Positions 20,639 through 33,394 are shown, counted from the first letter of the stretch. The stretch is DNA of 64,000 nucleotides from Hydractinia symbiolongicarpus (GCF_029227915.1 NC_079881.1:14361501-14425500); one strand, 5' to 3'. The notes: generated by a model not told the origin, from the sequence alone. A program made the numbers and translations.

Positions 20639-21205
20639 CCTATATAATAATACGCCAGTTCTGTCTGTCTGTCACTTTTGCAAAGTTGATAAAATTTCTT
20701 TGATAAAGTCTATAAAACATGGCCTATAAATTTGTTCTGTAAATTAGCAAACTTTGACGTTAAAGCAATATTGACGTCAAAGGAAAGTATATTAAGATTA
20801 GTGAAGCCATTGCATTGCACTTTTAAATTTAAGGCTTAATAACTTGGAAACGGGTGGAAATAACTAACGTCATCTCCTGTGTGGGTAACTAGGGACTACC
20901 TGGGACCAATTTGGGTAGGTTTTCCAAACCTAGGTCAGCGAATCCGTTTCGGAATGGACAGGTTAATGACGTCATCAAAAAACCTTTAAACCCTAATATC
21001 TCTGCACCCGTTTGTCAAAAGTACACGATCCTATACATTTTCTTGACCAGCGTTTCAAGATCTATACGATGAAGGCATACAATTTTCTGAAAAATTTTTT
21101 TTGGTGTTCTGTCAGGTCTCTGCTGACGTCAGCAAAATTTAAATGACGGTTGTTTTTCTCTATTATCCTGCCTAAGTGGATTTTTCCACGGGCTTTATCG
21201 ACTAG
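20639..21205 (+). mobile_element. Helitron H1 (567 bp)
   Basis: It starts CCTATATAATAATACGCCAG (TC degraded to CC) and ends with the hairpin and CTAG at 21202-21205. The body is non-coding and closely matches H5 over its whole length, for example GACGTCAAAGGAAAGTAT and GGGTGGAAATAACT, followed by GTAACTAGGGACTACCTGGG. Confidence 0.8.
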
Positions 21206-24200
21206 TCTATATAATAATACGCCAGTTCCGTGTCTCTGTGATAGGCAAAGGTGATATTGTCATTGAATTTCCGCGCCCGAAGGCGTAGAAAATTCTTTAA
21301 AACCGTCGTTTTTTTCTTTCGGAGCATTTTTTGAGAAAAAATCGACCCTGGGATTTCACGTTCCTCCGTCACAGATGTAAACTTCGTACCCAAGCTCCTT
21401 AACTCCTGGGAAGTCTCGTATTGACGTTTCAGGCCAAAATTGGTATTTGTTTTCGACAAAATTTGGCACAGTTACCAAAAAAAGTATGCTGAACATAATG
21501 GTGACATAATAATTTTGATTTTTTTACCTAAATGTCATTTAAGGCCAAAATTGGTCCAAAAATTAAAACTACTTTATTTTTAACAAAATTTGGCACAGTA
21601 AACAAATAAAGTATGCTGAACATGATGGTGACATCAAAATTTTGATTTCTTGTTACCAAAATGTCATTTTAGGCCAAAATTGGTCCAAAAATTAAAACTA
21701 CTTCATTTTCAACAAAAATTGGCAAAGTTAACAAAAAAAGTATGCTGAAAATGATGATGGTACAAAAGTTTGATTTTTTGTCACCTAAATGTCATTTCAG
21801 GCCAAAATTTATCCAAAAATTAAAACTGCTTTAGTTTCGACAAAAATTGACACAGTTAATAAAAAAGTATGCTGAAAATGATGGTCACATCAAAATTTTG
21901 ATTTTTGTCAACTAATGCCGTTTAAGACCATAAACGTTTCAATCGCAAGACTTTCAACCATGAATGGTAGGCCGTATTTTTTGTTAGCAATTTCTTTTAA
22001 AATGTGAGTTTATTATGACACGTTTCGTTTTGTTTGTGTTTGTTGTAAGATATAATGTCATTGGTGTGCTTTAACTTCAGAGGTTCATGCACCAAACCCC
22101 TTCGAATGTTTGGCACAATAACACAACGAATTAGCAGGTTTTCATCAAATATTTTGGTAGCGCGCGGAAATTCTTAGAGCCCCCAGGGCTTCTTGTTTTC
22201 CTTTGATATCGCCAAATTTTCTTTGAAGTCGCCGAAAAAATTATGTCCATTTTTCTAGCAGGTTTACTTTGTTTACATCACGTGATGAAAACGACTCAAT
22301 TTGATTTGGTGAAATAAATTTAACGGCTAACTTTCGAAAAATGGTGTCCTCTCGCCACCAAAAAAACCCACAAAAGAACGATCTTAAAAAAAGTAAAATA
22401 AGTGGTTCAACAAAGCATAATTAAAAGAAAAAAGTCCGAGTTAAGAAGTAGAAAAGTGAAGTTGGAAGTTAAAGCGGAGCTACATGGAGCTAGAAGTAAA
22501 GTAAATTTAGAAGTAGAAAATAAAGGTCACCAAAAAATAGCACAGAAGAACGATCCTTTACCTTGAAAAAAGGGGGAAAAGTGGTTTTAAAAAGCATAGA
22601 TATATATTTAAAATAAAAGAGACCAAGTGAAGAAGTAGAAAAGTGAAGTGAGAAGTAGAGCTAGATGTAAAGTAAAGTTAGAAGTAGAAAACAAAGGCTA
22701 GAGTTTACAAATAGTAAGAACTTTGATATTTTTAGACGTTTGGTTTTTATGTCAGTGGAGCAAGCAGACTCGCATTTCCCAGGAAAAGCCACAGTTTTAT
22801 ATTTTACCGCGTATGTAGCCATATTTGCGCGTAACTAATGTGTTGTCTTAAAATTCAAAATGCTACATAAAGCTGTTGGCTGACAAAAAACGCAAAACTT
22901 TGGTTTTTTGAACTGTAATTTTATTAATTTTACATCACTATTGCCTCTCTTTATATGTGTTTTACTAAGCATAAATAGCTTGCTTTAGTTTTAGTTAAGT
23001 GTTCCAAGTTTAAGTATATTTAACTGGAAGTCTTATCTACTGTTAGCTAGCTAAGGTTAGCCTCCAACTCCAGCTCCCCCATCCTATTATGGCTAGTTCT
23101 AACCTATGACTTCTGTTGTTATTCCTCTTTTTTAATTATCTATAGCTAACTTCTATAATTTTCAAATTTCTCTTCTTTTATGAGCACGAATTATGTTACA
23201 AGCTAGTTAGCTACCTACAAAATCTTTCAAAGACTTAAACTTTTGCAGGATAGTAGGATGTATTTTTATGCCTGTAGAGTATAGATGAATTCTGTTGTTT
23301 ACATTTTCAGTGGTAAGCCCTTTCGGCTTTGGCATTTGCGTGGCAAGAGAAAGATTGGGGTGCTAGGTGAAGCAAAGTAATTATCAGTTCATTTCTTCAA
23401 ACGAAGGCATTCTTATGACTTTTTATGAATTCAAATAAATCAGAAGGCATCAACCTTCACTCGATAATAGTTTATAACCCAAACGATGTCCCAATTAGAA
23501 GAAATCCACAGTAAAAGACCTTTCCTCACCAAATCATAGCATCTTTTTTCTGCCACGCAAAATCCAGAGCCAAGGAGCTTACTGCTAAAAAGTAAACAAA
23601 TGACGTCACGCTGGAATTCATGTATAATTTTTTTCACATTACCTGTGCACTTTACAAAGGGGACCACATGAAGTATGACAAGTGGAGCGAATTTTATAAA
23701 ATTTAAAGTGTGTGTGTTAAGTTATTTATTATTGTTTTTGTTTCTGATTTTGTAATCTAATGGTCGATGACTGTATGCACTGCAATGACTGATTTTTCTA
23801 AATTTTGATGTGTTTCATAACCTTTTTGTGGAAGATTGATGGGTAATAGTAATATACGACATGCTGAATGAAATTATTTTTGTTGATTTAGATGTCGTTC
23901 TCAAAAACCGATCTGTTTTACATTTTGTGTAAACTTTTGTTTACGAACCGTATACAATGTTTCCAAAATAATGATCTTTGTTGATTCAAGTTTATTCTTT
24001 GCTCATTGATTTTTGACATTTAGGCTTAAAATTGTTGGGAAAAGGGCAGTACGGAACTAAAAAGGAAAATTTTTGTGTTTTTAACTAGTTGATTTTTACA
24101 TTTTGTGTAAATTTTTGATGGAGATGATGGTATCCAATCGAAATGACTGATTTTTTCTAGATTTAAATTTGATGTTTTCGAAACTATATGGCTTTTTTTA

Positions 24201-24707
24201 TATTTTTGTAAAAGCTTTTAAAGGAACGACAGTATTTATAATAAGAACTTATATATATTTGTTGATTTGTGCTAACTCTTGCAGGCCTCCTTTTTGACAT
24301 TTTAGAATAAAATACCAAGGGTTTTCAACATAATCACTTATAAGATGTACATATTTTGGATGCGTTATTTCTGACATTATTATTATCCGTGTTGTGACTG
24401 TCGGTGTTGTAACTGTTGGTGTTCTTACTGTCATTTTTGTGAGTATTGGTGTTGTGAGTGTCGATGTTGTGAGTGTCGTTTTTGTAACTTTTTATCAACT
24501 AGATTTTACACCTTGCAAGCTGTTCTTTTTGATTTTGTGTAAGATTTGTGTGCATGATTTAATGCATTTTGACATTTGACATTTTGTGTAAGATTTTAAA
24601 AACATTTTTTTTGTATATGCACTAATGACGTCAGAAAAACATCTAAAGCAACCTATTTTTCATTGGCCTGTTGCCTAAGTGGATTTTTCCACGGGCCTTA
24701 TCGACTA
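21206..24707 (+). mobile_element. Helitron H2 (3.5 kb, carries a nested repeat)
   Basis: It starts TCTATATAATAATACGCCAG at 21206 and ends GTGGATTTTTCCACGGGCC...CGACTA at 24707. After removal of the nested element at 21262-22197, the body aligns along its length with H4, for example CGTGATGAAAACGACTCAAT, AAATGCTRCATAAAGCTGTT and TTACATTTTGTGTAA. Near 24395-24480 it has a minisatellite of GTGTTGTGAGTGTCG-type units. The valine-rich frame there is a by-product of this repeat. No Rep or helicase gene is present. Confidence 0.78.
21262..22197 (-). repeat. Interspersed repeat copy B, nested in Helitron H2
   Basis: This is the reverse complement of the element at 5921-6838. It starts GAATTTCCGCGCC, has four internal units of about 120 bp (21480-21905), and ends in GCGCGGAAATTCTTAGAG followed by CCCCCAGGGCTTCTTG. 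Comparison with H4 and H6, which read straight through (GATATCGTCATTTTCCTTTG in H6), shows that this copy interrupts H2 between GTCATT and TTCCTTTG. Confidence 0.75.
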
Positions 24708-24888
24708 TCTCTTTAATAATAGCCATCGTCTGTCTGTGTGTCCGCGAAAGCGGCGTTCCGTAACAGAAACACGAAGTATTGAAAATGCGCACGAATATCA
24801 AATACGATATGTTTTTATCCACTTTGATGCCACGGGTCTATTTAAAGGACGGGCGAACCCGTGGATTTTTCCACGGGCTAACGACTAG
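24708..24888 (+). mobile_element. Helitron H3 (181 bp, minimal)
   Basis: It starts TCTCTTTAATAATAGCCATC and ends with an extended hairpin CCGTGGATTTTTCCACGG, then GCTAACGACTAG at 24888. At 181 bp it is little more than the two termini and would be among the shortest Helitron derivatives in the array. Confidence 0.72.
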
Positions 24889-27628
24889 TCTCTTATAATT
24901 ATACGCCAGTTTCGTGTCTTTGTGACAGGCAAAGTGGATATGTTTATTTTCCTTTGATGTCGCCGTAAAAATCTTTGATGTTACCGAAAGAAATATGTCT
25001 CTTTTGTTAGCGGCTTTACTTTGTTTACGTAACGTGATGAAAACGACTCAATTTGATTTGCTGAAATAAATTTAACGGCTAACGTTCCAAAAATGGTGTC
25101 CCTCGACACGAAAAAAAACACAAAAGAAAGGTCCCTTCGTCTTGAAAAAAGGTATTCAGAGAAAGAAAACTCTAAGTAAAGAAGTAGAAGTAGAAAAATA
25201 AAGTGAAGAGCGGAGCTAGGAAGTAGTAAAGTAAAGTTAGAAGTAAACTCTAAGTAAAGAAGTAGAAAAATAAAGTTGAAAGCCGCAAGAAGTTACTGCG
25301 GAAGTGAAGAGTGGAGCTAAGAAGTAGTAAAGTAAAGTTAGAAGTACAAAATGAATGCTAGAGTTTCAAGTGAATTGGAATTGAGAAAAAATAAGAACTT
25401 TTAAATTTTGGGACGTTCCGTTTTTATATGTAACACACTTAAAATTGTCAAAAAGAATCGCATTCTCAAAAAAAATCCATTGGAGCTTCAAATTTATATT
25501 TTACCGCGTTTTTTATAAAAAAGCAAGCATTTATTTACAATGGTTTGCATAATTAATGTCCTAAAATTCAAAATGCTGCATAAAGCTGTTAGCTTGCTAC
25601 CAAACAAATGTGCCAGCGAAATGGAAAGTTTTGGTTTGTTGAACTAAATGCAAATGTCATAATTTTTACATTGCTATTGTTTTCCTTTATATGTGTTGTA
25701 CTAAGCATAAATAGCTAGCTATAGACGTAGCTAAGTCTCCCCAGCTTAAGTATATTTAACTGGTTGTCTTAGGTACTGTTTTGTTAGGTAGCTAATGTTA
25801 GCTTCAAGGCTTCATCCCATAGCTAGCTCTAATCTATGACTTTTGTTGTTATTCCTCTTTTTTAGGTATTTATAGCTACCTTAGTAGTCAAACTTCTCTT
25901 CTTTTTTGAACACGAATTATGATGTAACAAGCTAGCTACAAAATCTTTCTTAAACTTTTAGGATACTTTGACACATTTTTATGCCCATAGAGAATAATCT
26001 TTTCACATTTCCTGTAAACCTTGCAAGGCGGCCACAACATGACAAGTAGAACGAATTTTATAGAATTTAAAGTGTGTGTGTTAAGTTATTTTTATAGTTA
26101 TGTTTCCTCATCCTGTTAAACTTTTGTCAGCCTACATGTAAAATGCCAGGTTTTTTTACAGGGGTTTTTGACATTTGATTGGAAATTTATATACGTGGGT
26201 TTATACGTAGATTAAAAAAAATTGTCAGTTCATATTGTTCGTGTTGCAAAATGCTGTTTTTTGAAATTTTGTGTAATCTTTTTGGAAATAGACCACATGC
26301 TATATATATACGGAAAGAACAAATCTTCGTAGAATCAGACTTCACTGTAAGCTGTTGCAAAGCTGATGTCTTCATCGGTAAAAATAACAGCCATCGTTTA
26401 CTAATTAAGTAAGAAATAAAACGAGTTTGAAAGTTAAAAAGTATTTATTTGTTAAGCTTTTAGTACGGTGTAAGTACATCTTCAGACTATATAAACAACT
26501 TTGTCTTTAAATTTCGTATTATAAACTATTGTTTGGGAGAACTAACTGTATGTGATGTAATTTTTGCTGGAAGAAAATTCCATGGTTTCACGTTTTTGTT
26601 TTTCTTGAGAATTTTACAAAATTTTGTAGGGATAATGTTTGCTGATGATAAAAAAATTATATACTTAATGTTCTGACTTAAACTGTTTTTGTTTTTTATA
26701 TTTTGTAATCTAAACGGGTGGACTGTATGCACTGAAATCATTGATTTTTTTAAATTTTGATGTGTTTCATAACCTTTCTGTGGAAGATTAATGGTTAATG
26801 GCAATATACGACATGCTGAATGAACTTATTTTTGTTGATTTAGATGTGTTTCTCAAAAACCGATCTGTTTTACATTTTGTGTAAACGTTTGTTTATGAAC
26901 CGTATATATACAATGTTGGTTGATTCAATTTTAATCTTTGCTTATTGATTTTTTGACATTTAGGTTTAAAATTGTTGGTAAAGGGCACTATGGATCATCA
27001 TACTAAAAAATAAATTTTTTGTGCTTAAGTGGTTGATTTTTACATTTTGTGTAACTTTGCGGGAGAGGATGGTATGCAACCGAAGTGACTGATTTTTCTA
27101 GATTTAAATTTGATGTTTTCCTAACTATGCTTTTAAGGGAAAGACAATATTTAAAATGTGTAAAGAACTTATTTTTGTTGATTTGTGCTAACTCTTTGCA
27201 GGCCTCTTTTTTGACATTTCAGAATAAAATACTGAGGGTTTTCAACATAATTACTTATAAGATGTACATATTTGAGATGCGTTATTTCTAACATTGTTAT
27301 TATCCGTGTTGTGACTGTCGGTGTTGTAACTGTCGGTATTCTTACTTTCGGTTTAGATGGTGTTGTGAGTGTTGATGTTGTGAGTGTTGATGTTGTGAGT
27401 GTCTAAGTTTTTATCAACTAGATTTTGCACCTTGCATGCTGTTCTTTTTTATTTTGTGTAAGATTTGTGTGGAGGATTTAATGCTATTTGACATTTAGTA
27501 TTTGGTGTAAGATTTTAAGAACATTTTTTTTGTATATGCACTGCTGACGTCAGCAAAACATCTAAAGCAACCTATTTTTTCATTGGGCTTTTGCCTAAGT
27601 GGATTTTTCCACGAGCCTTATCGACTAG
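24889..27628 (+). mobile_element. Helitron H4 (2.74 kb)
   Basis: It starts TCTCTTATAATTATACGCCA and ends with the hairpin plus ATCGACTAG at 27628. It is similar to H2 in order and sequence but lacks the nested element. The body holds AAGTAGAAAAATAAAG-type short repeats (25150-25345) and a GTGTTGTGAGTGTTGATGTT minisatellite (27300-27400). The open frames seen here are short and unrelated to transposition proteins. Confidence 0.78.
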
Positions 27629-28193
27629 TCTATATAATAATACGCCAGTTCTGTCTGTCTGTCTGTGATTTTTGCAAAGTGAATAAAATTTCTTTGATAA
27701 AGTCTATAAAACATCGCCTATAAATTTGTTCTGTAAATTAGCAAACTTTACGCTAGAGCAATATTGACGTCAAAGGAAAGTATTTTAAGATTAGTGAAGC
27801 CATTGCATTGTACTTTTAAATTCTTGAAAACGGGTGGAAATAACTGACGCCATCTCCCACGTGGGTAACTAGGGACTACCTGGGACCAATTTGGGTAGGT
27901 TTTCTAAACCTTAGTCACCGAATCCGTTTTGGAATGTACGAGTTAATGATGTCATCAAAAAACTTTTAAACCCTAATATCTCTGCTTCCGTTTGTCAAAA
28001 GTACACGATTCTTATACATTTTCTTGATCAGCGTTTTAAGATCTATACGATGAAGGCAACAGGCATACACATTTCTGGAAAAAAAATTTTTGTGTTCTGA
28101 CAGGTCTCTGCTGACGTCATCAAAATTTAAATGACGCTTTATTCTCATTTTTATCCTGCCTAAGTGGATTTCTCCACGGACCTTATCGACTAG
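27629..28193 (+). mobile_element. Helitron H5 (565 bp)
   Basis: It starts TCTATATAATAATACGCCAG and ends with the hairpin GTGGATTTCTCCAC then ATCGACTAG at 28193. It is near-identical in length and layout to H1 (567 bp), so the pair probably stems from one source copy. Confidence 0.8.
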
Positions 28194-28934
28194 TCTATTA
28201 TAATAATACAGAGACTGTGTCTGTCCGTAACAGGCAAAGTGGATATCGTCATTTTCCTTTGATGTCGTCGAAAAACTTATGTCTAATATGTTAAATTTTC
28301 TGACGTTACGGCACGACGTCAATAACACTATTTCAACGTCAATATCCTATATTAAATTAATGAAGCCATTACAGTGGACTTAAAAATTTGAGGCCAAATA
28401 ACTTGGAAACGAGGTGGTGACGTCAATGTTTTTTCACTGCGTGGGTAACTAGGGACCACCTGGGACCAATTTGGGTAAGTTTTTCAAACCCGGGTCCCCA
28501 AATCCTTTTCGGAATGGACGGGTTAATGACGTCATCAAAAAACCTTCAAACCTCAATATCTCTGCAACAGTTTGTCAAAAGTACATTATCCTATACATTT
28601 TCTTGATCAGCGTTTCAAGATATATACGATGAAGGCAGCAGGTATACAAATTTCTTAAAATAGTTTTTTTGAATATTTGTTCGTTTCTGCTGACGTCAGC
28701 AAAAATTTTTAAACCCTTATATCTCCTGAGGTTTTGTCCAAAACAAATGATTCTATACATTATTTTAATCAGCTATTCAAGCTCTACACAATAGAGTCAA
28801 CAAGTAAACAAATTTCGAAGAAAAAATATTTTGTCTCTTGACAGGTCCTTGCCGACGTTATCACAATTTAAATAACGGTTATTTTTTACTGTTATCCTCT
28901 CTAAGTGGATTTTTCTACGGGATTTATTGACTAT
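28194..28934 (+). mobile_element. Helitron H6 (about 741 bp)
   Basis: It starts TCTATTATAATAATACAGAG. The 3' end is degraded (GTGGATTTTTCTAC, then TTATTGACTAT near 28934). The interior resembles H5 (GTAACTAGGGACCACCTGGG) with an extra duplicated block around 28540-28850. Confidence 0.7.
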
Positions 28935-29520
28935 AACTAATAATTAAAGGTTGTAGTACTGATATTACAGAAAATTTTTTAAAATTTTAAAAAAAATATT
29001 CTACAAAAATATTAACAATAAGTCAAATAAAGTCACCTGTATCTTTAAAACATTGTGTGGTGACCTTTAATAGTAGACAAAGTAGGTGTGTGAGGAAAAA
29101 TATGAACAACCTATGAAGTATTTTGTCTGTTATGACAAATAGAAATTAAGTCATATTTTGGCACATTTAACCTTAAAAGTAAGTCAAAATGATCACTCAC
29201 TATTAAGTTTAACCCTTCCAGGATAAAATGACAACATTTCTTCCCTCAAATATTAAAGTAATATCTTATATTGCCCATCCTAGTACAGCTATGTAATAAG
29301 TCAAATCCAAAAACAAGTCAAAATAAGTCACTTGCATAAAATGAAATGGAGTAAGTCAATTTTTATTGTTCCTTCACAGCCTCATAGCTAAAGGGTGTGT
29401 CCTAATTTAACCCCAAAGCTTAGTAAGTCAAAAATTGTCACTTCCAGCCTATTTTAAAGTCAGAAATTAAAAATGTCACAAAAGCCTCCTTTATTTTTGG
29501 AATTGATCCCAGGTACAATA
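28935..29520. other. Non-coding; TAAGTCAAAA motif cluster, right of Helitron array
   Basis: The motif AAGTCAAAATAAGTCAC and variants recur at least eight times between 29020 and 29465, mirroring the cluster left of the array. No coding signal. Confidence 0.45.
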
Positions 29521-30799
29521 TTAAATCTTGAAATTGTACCAGGGTAGCCATTACTAAGCTTGTCCGAGATAACAATATTCACTCAACATAACTCTTGCTT
29601 ATAATTTTACTTTTAGTTCACGGTCTTTTGTCTCAGATTGATTTTTCAACAATGGTTTTTCAAGAGCTTGTTACGAAATCTCTGTTAAGAGTTCGTCAAT
29701 AGCTGACATGAGGTTAACTGATTTGCATTAGCTTCTAATTTCGTTTTATTATGAAATTATACTCTTTTTCTGCAAATTATTGTGTCACTGCAAAACTTAA
29801 GATCATCTGGGGAGATTATCTGCTGTTTGATAATACTTCACCTTTACAAACATGACTTACGTTTTCTATTTGATGAAGCATGTCAATAACAACTGTCAAC
29901 TCTTAAAATTTAAACTTTCACCACAGAGGGTCCGCGTTCAAAATTTTGCTAACTTCCCAATAACAGGAGAACACACAATGTGCTATCACTAAAGACAATT
30001 GGTACAGATCTTCAAACACACAGTTTTTGCGGCAAACGTTTTATCAGGTTGGCATACAAAATTTTGCGTTAGCCCCGTATGTACATGAAACGAAAGTATG
30101 TTAGACACCTTTTGTACTTATTGATTGTGATTGCTTGTACGTCTGCAAGGTTATTCCTTAGAATTTAATTCCAAGATCTGAATGTAACGTTGCGCCATGA
30201 GTGTTTACAATAGTAACACTTTTTCATGCAAATTTAAGTTTTACAGGAAAACGTTGTTGTGAGTGTATATCAGATGAGACTGCGCTTCCTATTAAAACAT
30301 TGCTATATATTCTACTATACTCTAGGATTTTTTCTTCCATATTTTCCTCTTCCTCCTGCTTGCTTGAGTGTTTGTAACACAAAACTGTTTTTCAACATCT
30401 TCCTTCTTTTGTTGTGCATAAGCTTCCATGTTATTCCAATATTATTCCTGTATGTCCTGATTGCTTCGTGTGCAAGTTCACCAAACGTTTCAAACACCAT
30501 TTTGTTGTGGTGTGCCATGTTTTTTACCTCCATTAACAGCTACTATTTTGATTTTCTATACTTGATTTCCTCTATTTTGATTTCCCATTTCTTAGACAAG
30601 TAAAAAGTTATACCCCTCAGCAAAATGTTTGCAAGACGAATTTTAATTCTTTCTTTTAATCTTTTTCTGTTTTCATATGTCGGATAAATATTTTATCATG
30701 TTTTACCCATGTTATAATCTTAAAAGGATCCTTCCGTTGCCTTCTCTTACATTTAACTTGAACCATTTTGCCCTTTTTCTAAATATTCGCTTTTCGAAG
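29521..30799. other. Non-coding as far as can be seen
   Basis: Open frames on both strands at 30259-30603 are complementary to each other and neither resembles a known family. The downstream part probably includes the 3' region of the Penelope-like fragment that follows on the minus strand. Confidence 0.3.
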
Positions 30800-31415
30800 T
30801 TAAGGTAACTTTCTAAAAGTTGATAGGAAATGCTATTGATATGAATATTTCTATCTAGACTTTTTATGGTTTCTTTCACTTTTCTTTCGACTCTTGGTCT
30901 ATGATCTTTTTATTGTCCCAGTCAATAATATGACAATTCTTTCAGCTACGGTACGCAATCTCATTTTTGTCTGTATCTGCGTTGTGTACGGTTCTTTTTT
31001 GTTCTTGCATATACATTGTTTGAGAATTTGTTACGTTTAACCGACATAACAGCATCACAATCCTTATACATGGGTTTTCGTAGACAATACTACATCGACT
31101 CTCTAGACTCATTTTGTCTTTCGGATGAGACAGTACTACGTAGCGTGGTTTTAGATTCAAACACTGGCTTTGTTTTATGATCTTTTAATACCAGACGAAG
31201 TATGTTACTTGTCTGTGGTATATATGGCATACACACAGTAGCTACTTGTTCATCCTTCTCGTCACCTTTCTTAACAGTTCTATTTCTGATTTTCCTTTGA
31301 TAGTTTGTCTCGAGTACCTGGTTGCAAGTGTTCTTTATATAGGATAACTCTTTCTTTCTGTCATTTTCTCCACTGACTACATTGATTACATTAATCAGTA
31401 TGTCTCTTTCGAGTT
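30800..31415 (-). pseudogene. Penelope-like element, C-terminal linker and GIY-YIG region, broken
   Basis: The minus strand reads RKIRNRTVKKGDEKDEQ, then TVCMPYIPQTSNILRLVLKD and FESKTTLRS. After a slip it continues LSHPKDKMSLESRC, IVYENPC, KDCDAV and a Lys/Arg-rich stretch, then HIIDWDNKKIIDQESKEK. The order of VCMPYI, a TLR/KDK block, a Cys-rich VYEIPC-like block and an HxIDW...E block is the usual C-terminal arrangement of Penelope-like elements carrying a GIY-YIG endonuclease. The YVG of the second core strand is damaged (AVMSV). At least three slips are needed. No RT core is visible upstream. Confidence 0.68.
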
Positions 31416-32349
31416 TTTACAGTGATCACTCTTCGTAAAAAAGGAAAGATTTTAATTAATTTATTACTTCCATGTAGGTCCCTAAGAGAGCTAATTACGT
31501 TAATTGCTGTAATCTGATTAATTAAATTTGATTTTCCAATTATCTCCTCAACTAACAAATAGCCGAAGATGATTACAATCATTACCTGTCGATGACAAAA
31601 CGTAGCCTAGAATGAACTTGCCTTTTCATGACATGATAATATCTATATTATTCAATAATTCAATACTGTTTTTATTTAATATGATGTGTGCACAGGTTTT
31701 GCACAATTTAATGGGTTCAAGGGTCGATCTTTCTAAGCAAGCGCTCGATTACAAATGAAAAAAGAAATCCTGAGAACGAAGTTACTTAATCTCTTATACT
31801 GATAGACACATATCAAATTTTATTAGAATAGCAGAAATATGCGCCATGATACTAACCAAGGTACACTGTCTGTCCATAGAAGATGAGCATTCTGTTTATC
31901 AATCTTTTAAGAAAGTTTAGAGTCTCCCAGTGTCCTGGGACATTATTTTCTAAAGGTGAGGAGTTTTTTTCGCACGTGATGGTTTTTGTGATACAAAAAG
32001 GAAAATCGAGCCGGCGGTAATAAAAACCCGCAATGAAATTAATATAATGCAAGAATGGCCGAAACATTATTGGTAGACAAATGCCTAATGAGTTCAATTC
32101 AAATGTTATATGGTTTAGTTAAAGTGCGTATTTTATGCAGGCCATCTATTTCACCCTGGAGAGACGACGGTCAGGTGTTCAGAAACTTTTTGAGATAATA
32201 CCCTTCAAAAAGATTATGTTTTCAGTTCACACAAATCCAGTTAAATCGAACAGCAAAAGTCAAGTTCGATTTGACAAGGCAGAAAGAACAGAATATTGGC
32301 GCCGTTCTTTTAATTTCTTATAGATTGAGACCATTCGGATATCTACTTT
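31416..32349. other. Non-coding as far as can be seen
   Basis: Short open frames on the minus strand (31391-31582, 31852-32097) have no recognisable domain. No RT motifs were found that would extend the Penelope-like fragment. Confidence 0.3.
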
Positions 32350-32700
32350 GCTTGGTGTAGCTTAGTCTTTATAACTATTGCACTTGTGCAGGAGAACAGG
32401 GTTTGATTCCTGTTAGCGTCGATTCAATATGAGCGAGTAAATGTTACTATAGGCCCAGGTTGACACAAGCCATGTGAGAAAAATTAGGGAGATACTACAC
32501 TTTTAGGGCTGTTGGTTGTTGCAGGGAGTTGTCTGGTAGACCACGGACCCTGATTCCCTGATTGGGTCTGCGTAGCTCGAAACGAGCATTATATACTCAA
32601 GGACTCCCCATTTAAGTCATGACCTCTCCTGGAAATAATAGACAGGGTATATCCCTCGATATTTGTGAGGCTAGCCATTGTAAAGTATGCACATCTATAA
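32350..32700 (+). mobile_element. tRNA-derived SINE
   Basis: The head is tRNA-like with an A-box-like TGTAGCTTAGTCT near 32356 and a B box GGTTTGATTCC at 32400-32410, about 33 bp apart, as in pol III type 2 promoters. A non-tRNA body of about 280 bp follows (GGTAGACCACGGACCCTGAT and a TAGCTCGAAACGAGC palindrome). A good cloverleaf cannot be folded from the head, so it is a SINE and not a tRNA gene. The 3' edge is approximate. Confidence 0.6.
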
Positions 32701-33394
32701 ATTCCTTTCATGCTCGAATTAAGAATCTAACACTAAGTTTTAAAATAATTTTCGAAAAACCTTTATACCTTCTCGTAAAATAATTATCTTCCTGAGAATT
32801 ATTTTTGCTCGTGTTTGTATTATATTTATCAAGGGAATAACGCAAACTCGTATAATACTCAAATCTGGTCTGTAAAGATTCTGGTCGTGACGCGTGCGGC
32901 AAGTGTCATTATGATTTTTTTAGCTGGCGAGGAAGGACCCTTGGAAGAGGCGAAGGCGCTGTAAGTTGAAAAGTATATTTTAAAATACTTTAGTCCATTG
33001 CAAATTTGAAAGAGTTGTTATTATTTTGTTCTATAGAAAAGTAGTCTGTATTGTTTCACACATTTTTTGTTTTGCATGGAAGGATCCCTTTAAAGCAAAT
33101 TCGTTAAGGATTTTCCAAAAAAACGTAGCTATAGCCAGCTGCATTATAAAAAACCGCCAAACCCAGATCTTATACCGCTTTTGCACGATAAAATTTCTAT
33201 GATCATATTTAAATGATCAATTTTTTTAAAGATAAAACACGTCCTATTTTTCATATGATATATCATCGTACAAACCTATTGTCTTATATTGAAATTGAGG
33301 TGTTAACAAATCATAATGCATTTTCAATTGTGCTGATTTTATTTAAAGATAAACAAACATGCAAAAGAGCGAGGAAATGTTCAAGAAAAAAACC

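Larger units (their letters stand above)
20639..28934 (+). mobile_element. Head-to-tail array of six non-autonomous Helitrons
   Basis: Five internal junctions join a 3' Helitron end directly to the next 5' end with no spacer. The 3' end carries hairpin GTGGATTTTTCCAC, then about 11 nt, then ...TATCGACTAG. The 5' end is TCTATATAATAATACGCCAG or close variants. Junctions are at 21205/21206, 24707/24708 (lacking the terminal G), 24888/24889, 27628/27629 and 28193/28194. No terminal inverted repeats or target duplications are present. The TC start, the hairpin and the CTAG end are the family hallmarks. Outer ends are slightly degenerate (CC start at 20639; CTAT end near 28934). Confidence 0.85.

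Noticed and set aside
24394-24579. Valine-rich membrane-like ORF
   Set aside because: It is created by a GTGTTGTGAGTGTCG-type minisatellite inside a Helitron, and the paralogous Helitron H4 does not keep the frame.
32350-32425. Functional tRNA gene
   Set aside because: Boxes A and B are present but acceptor and anticodon stems do not pair; a SINE head explains it.
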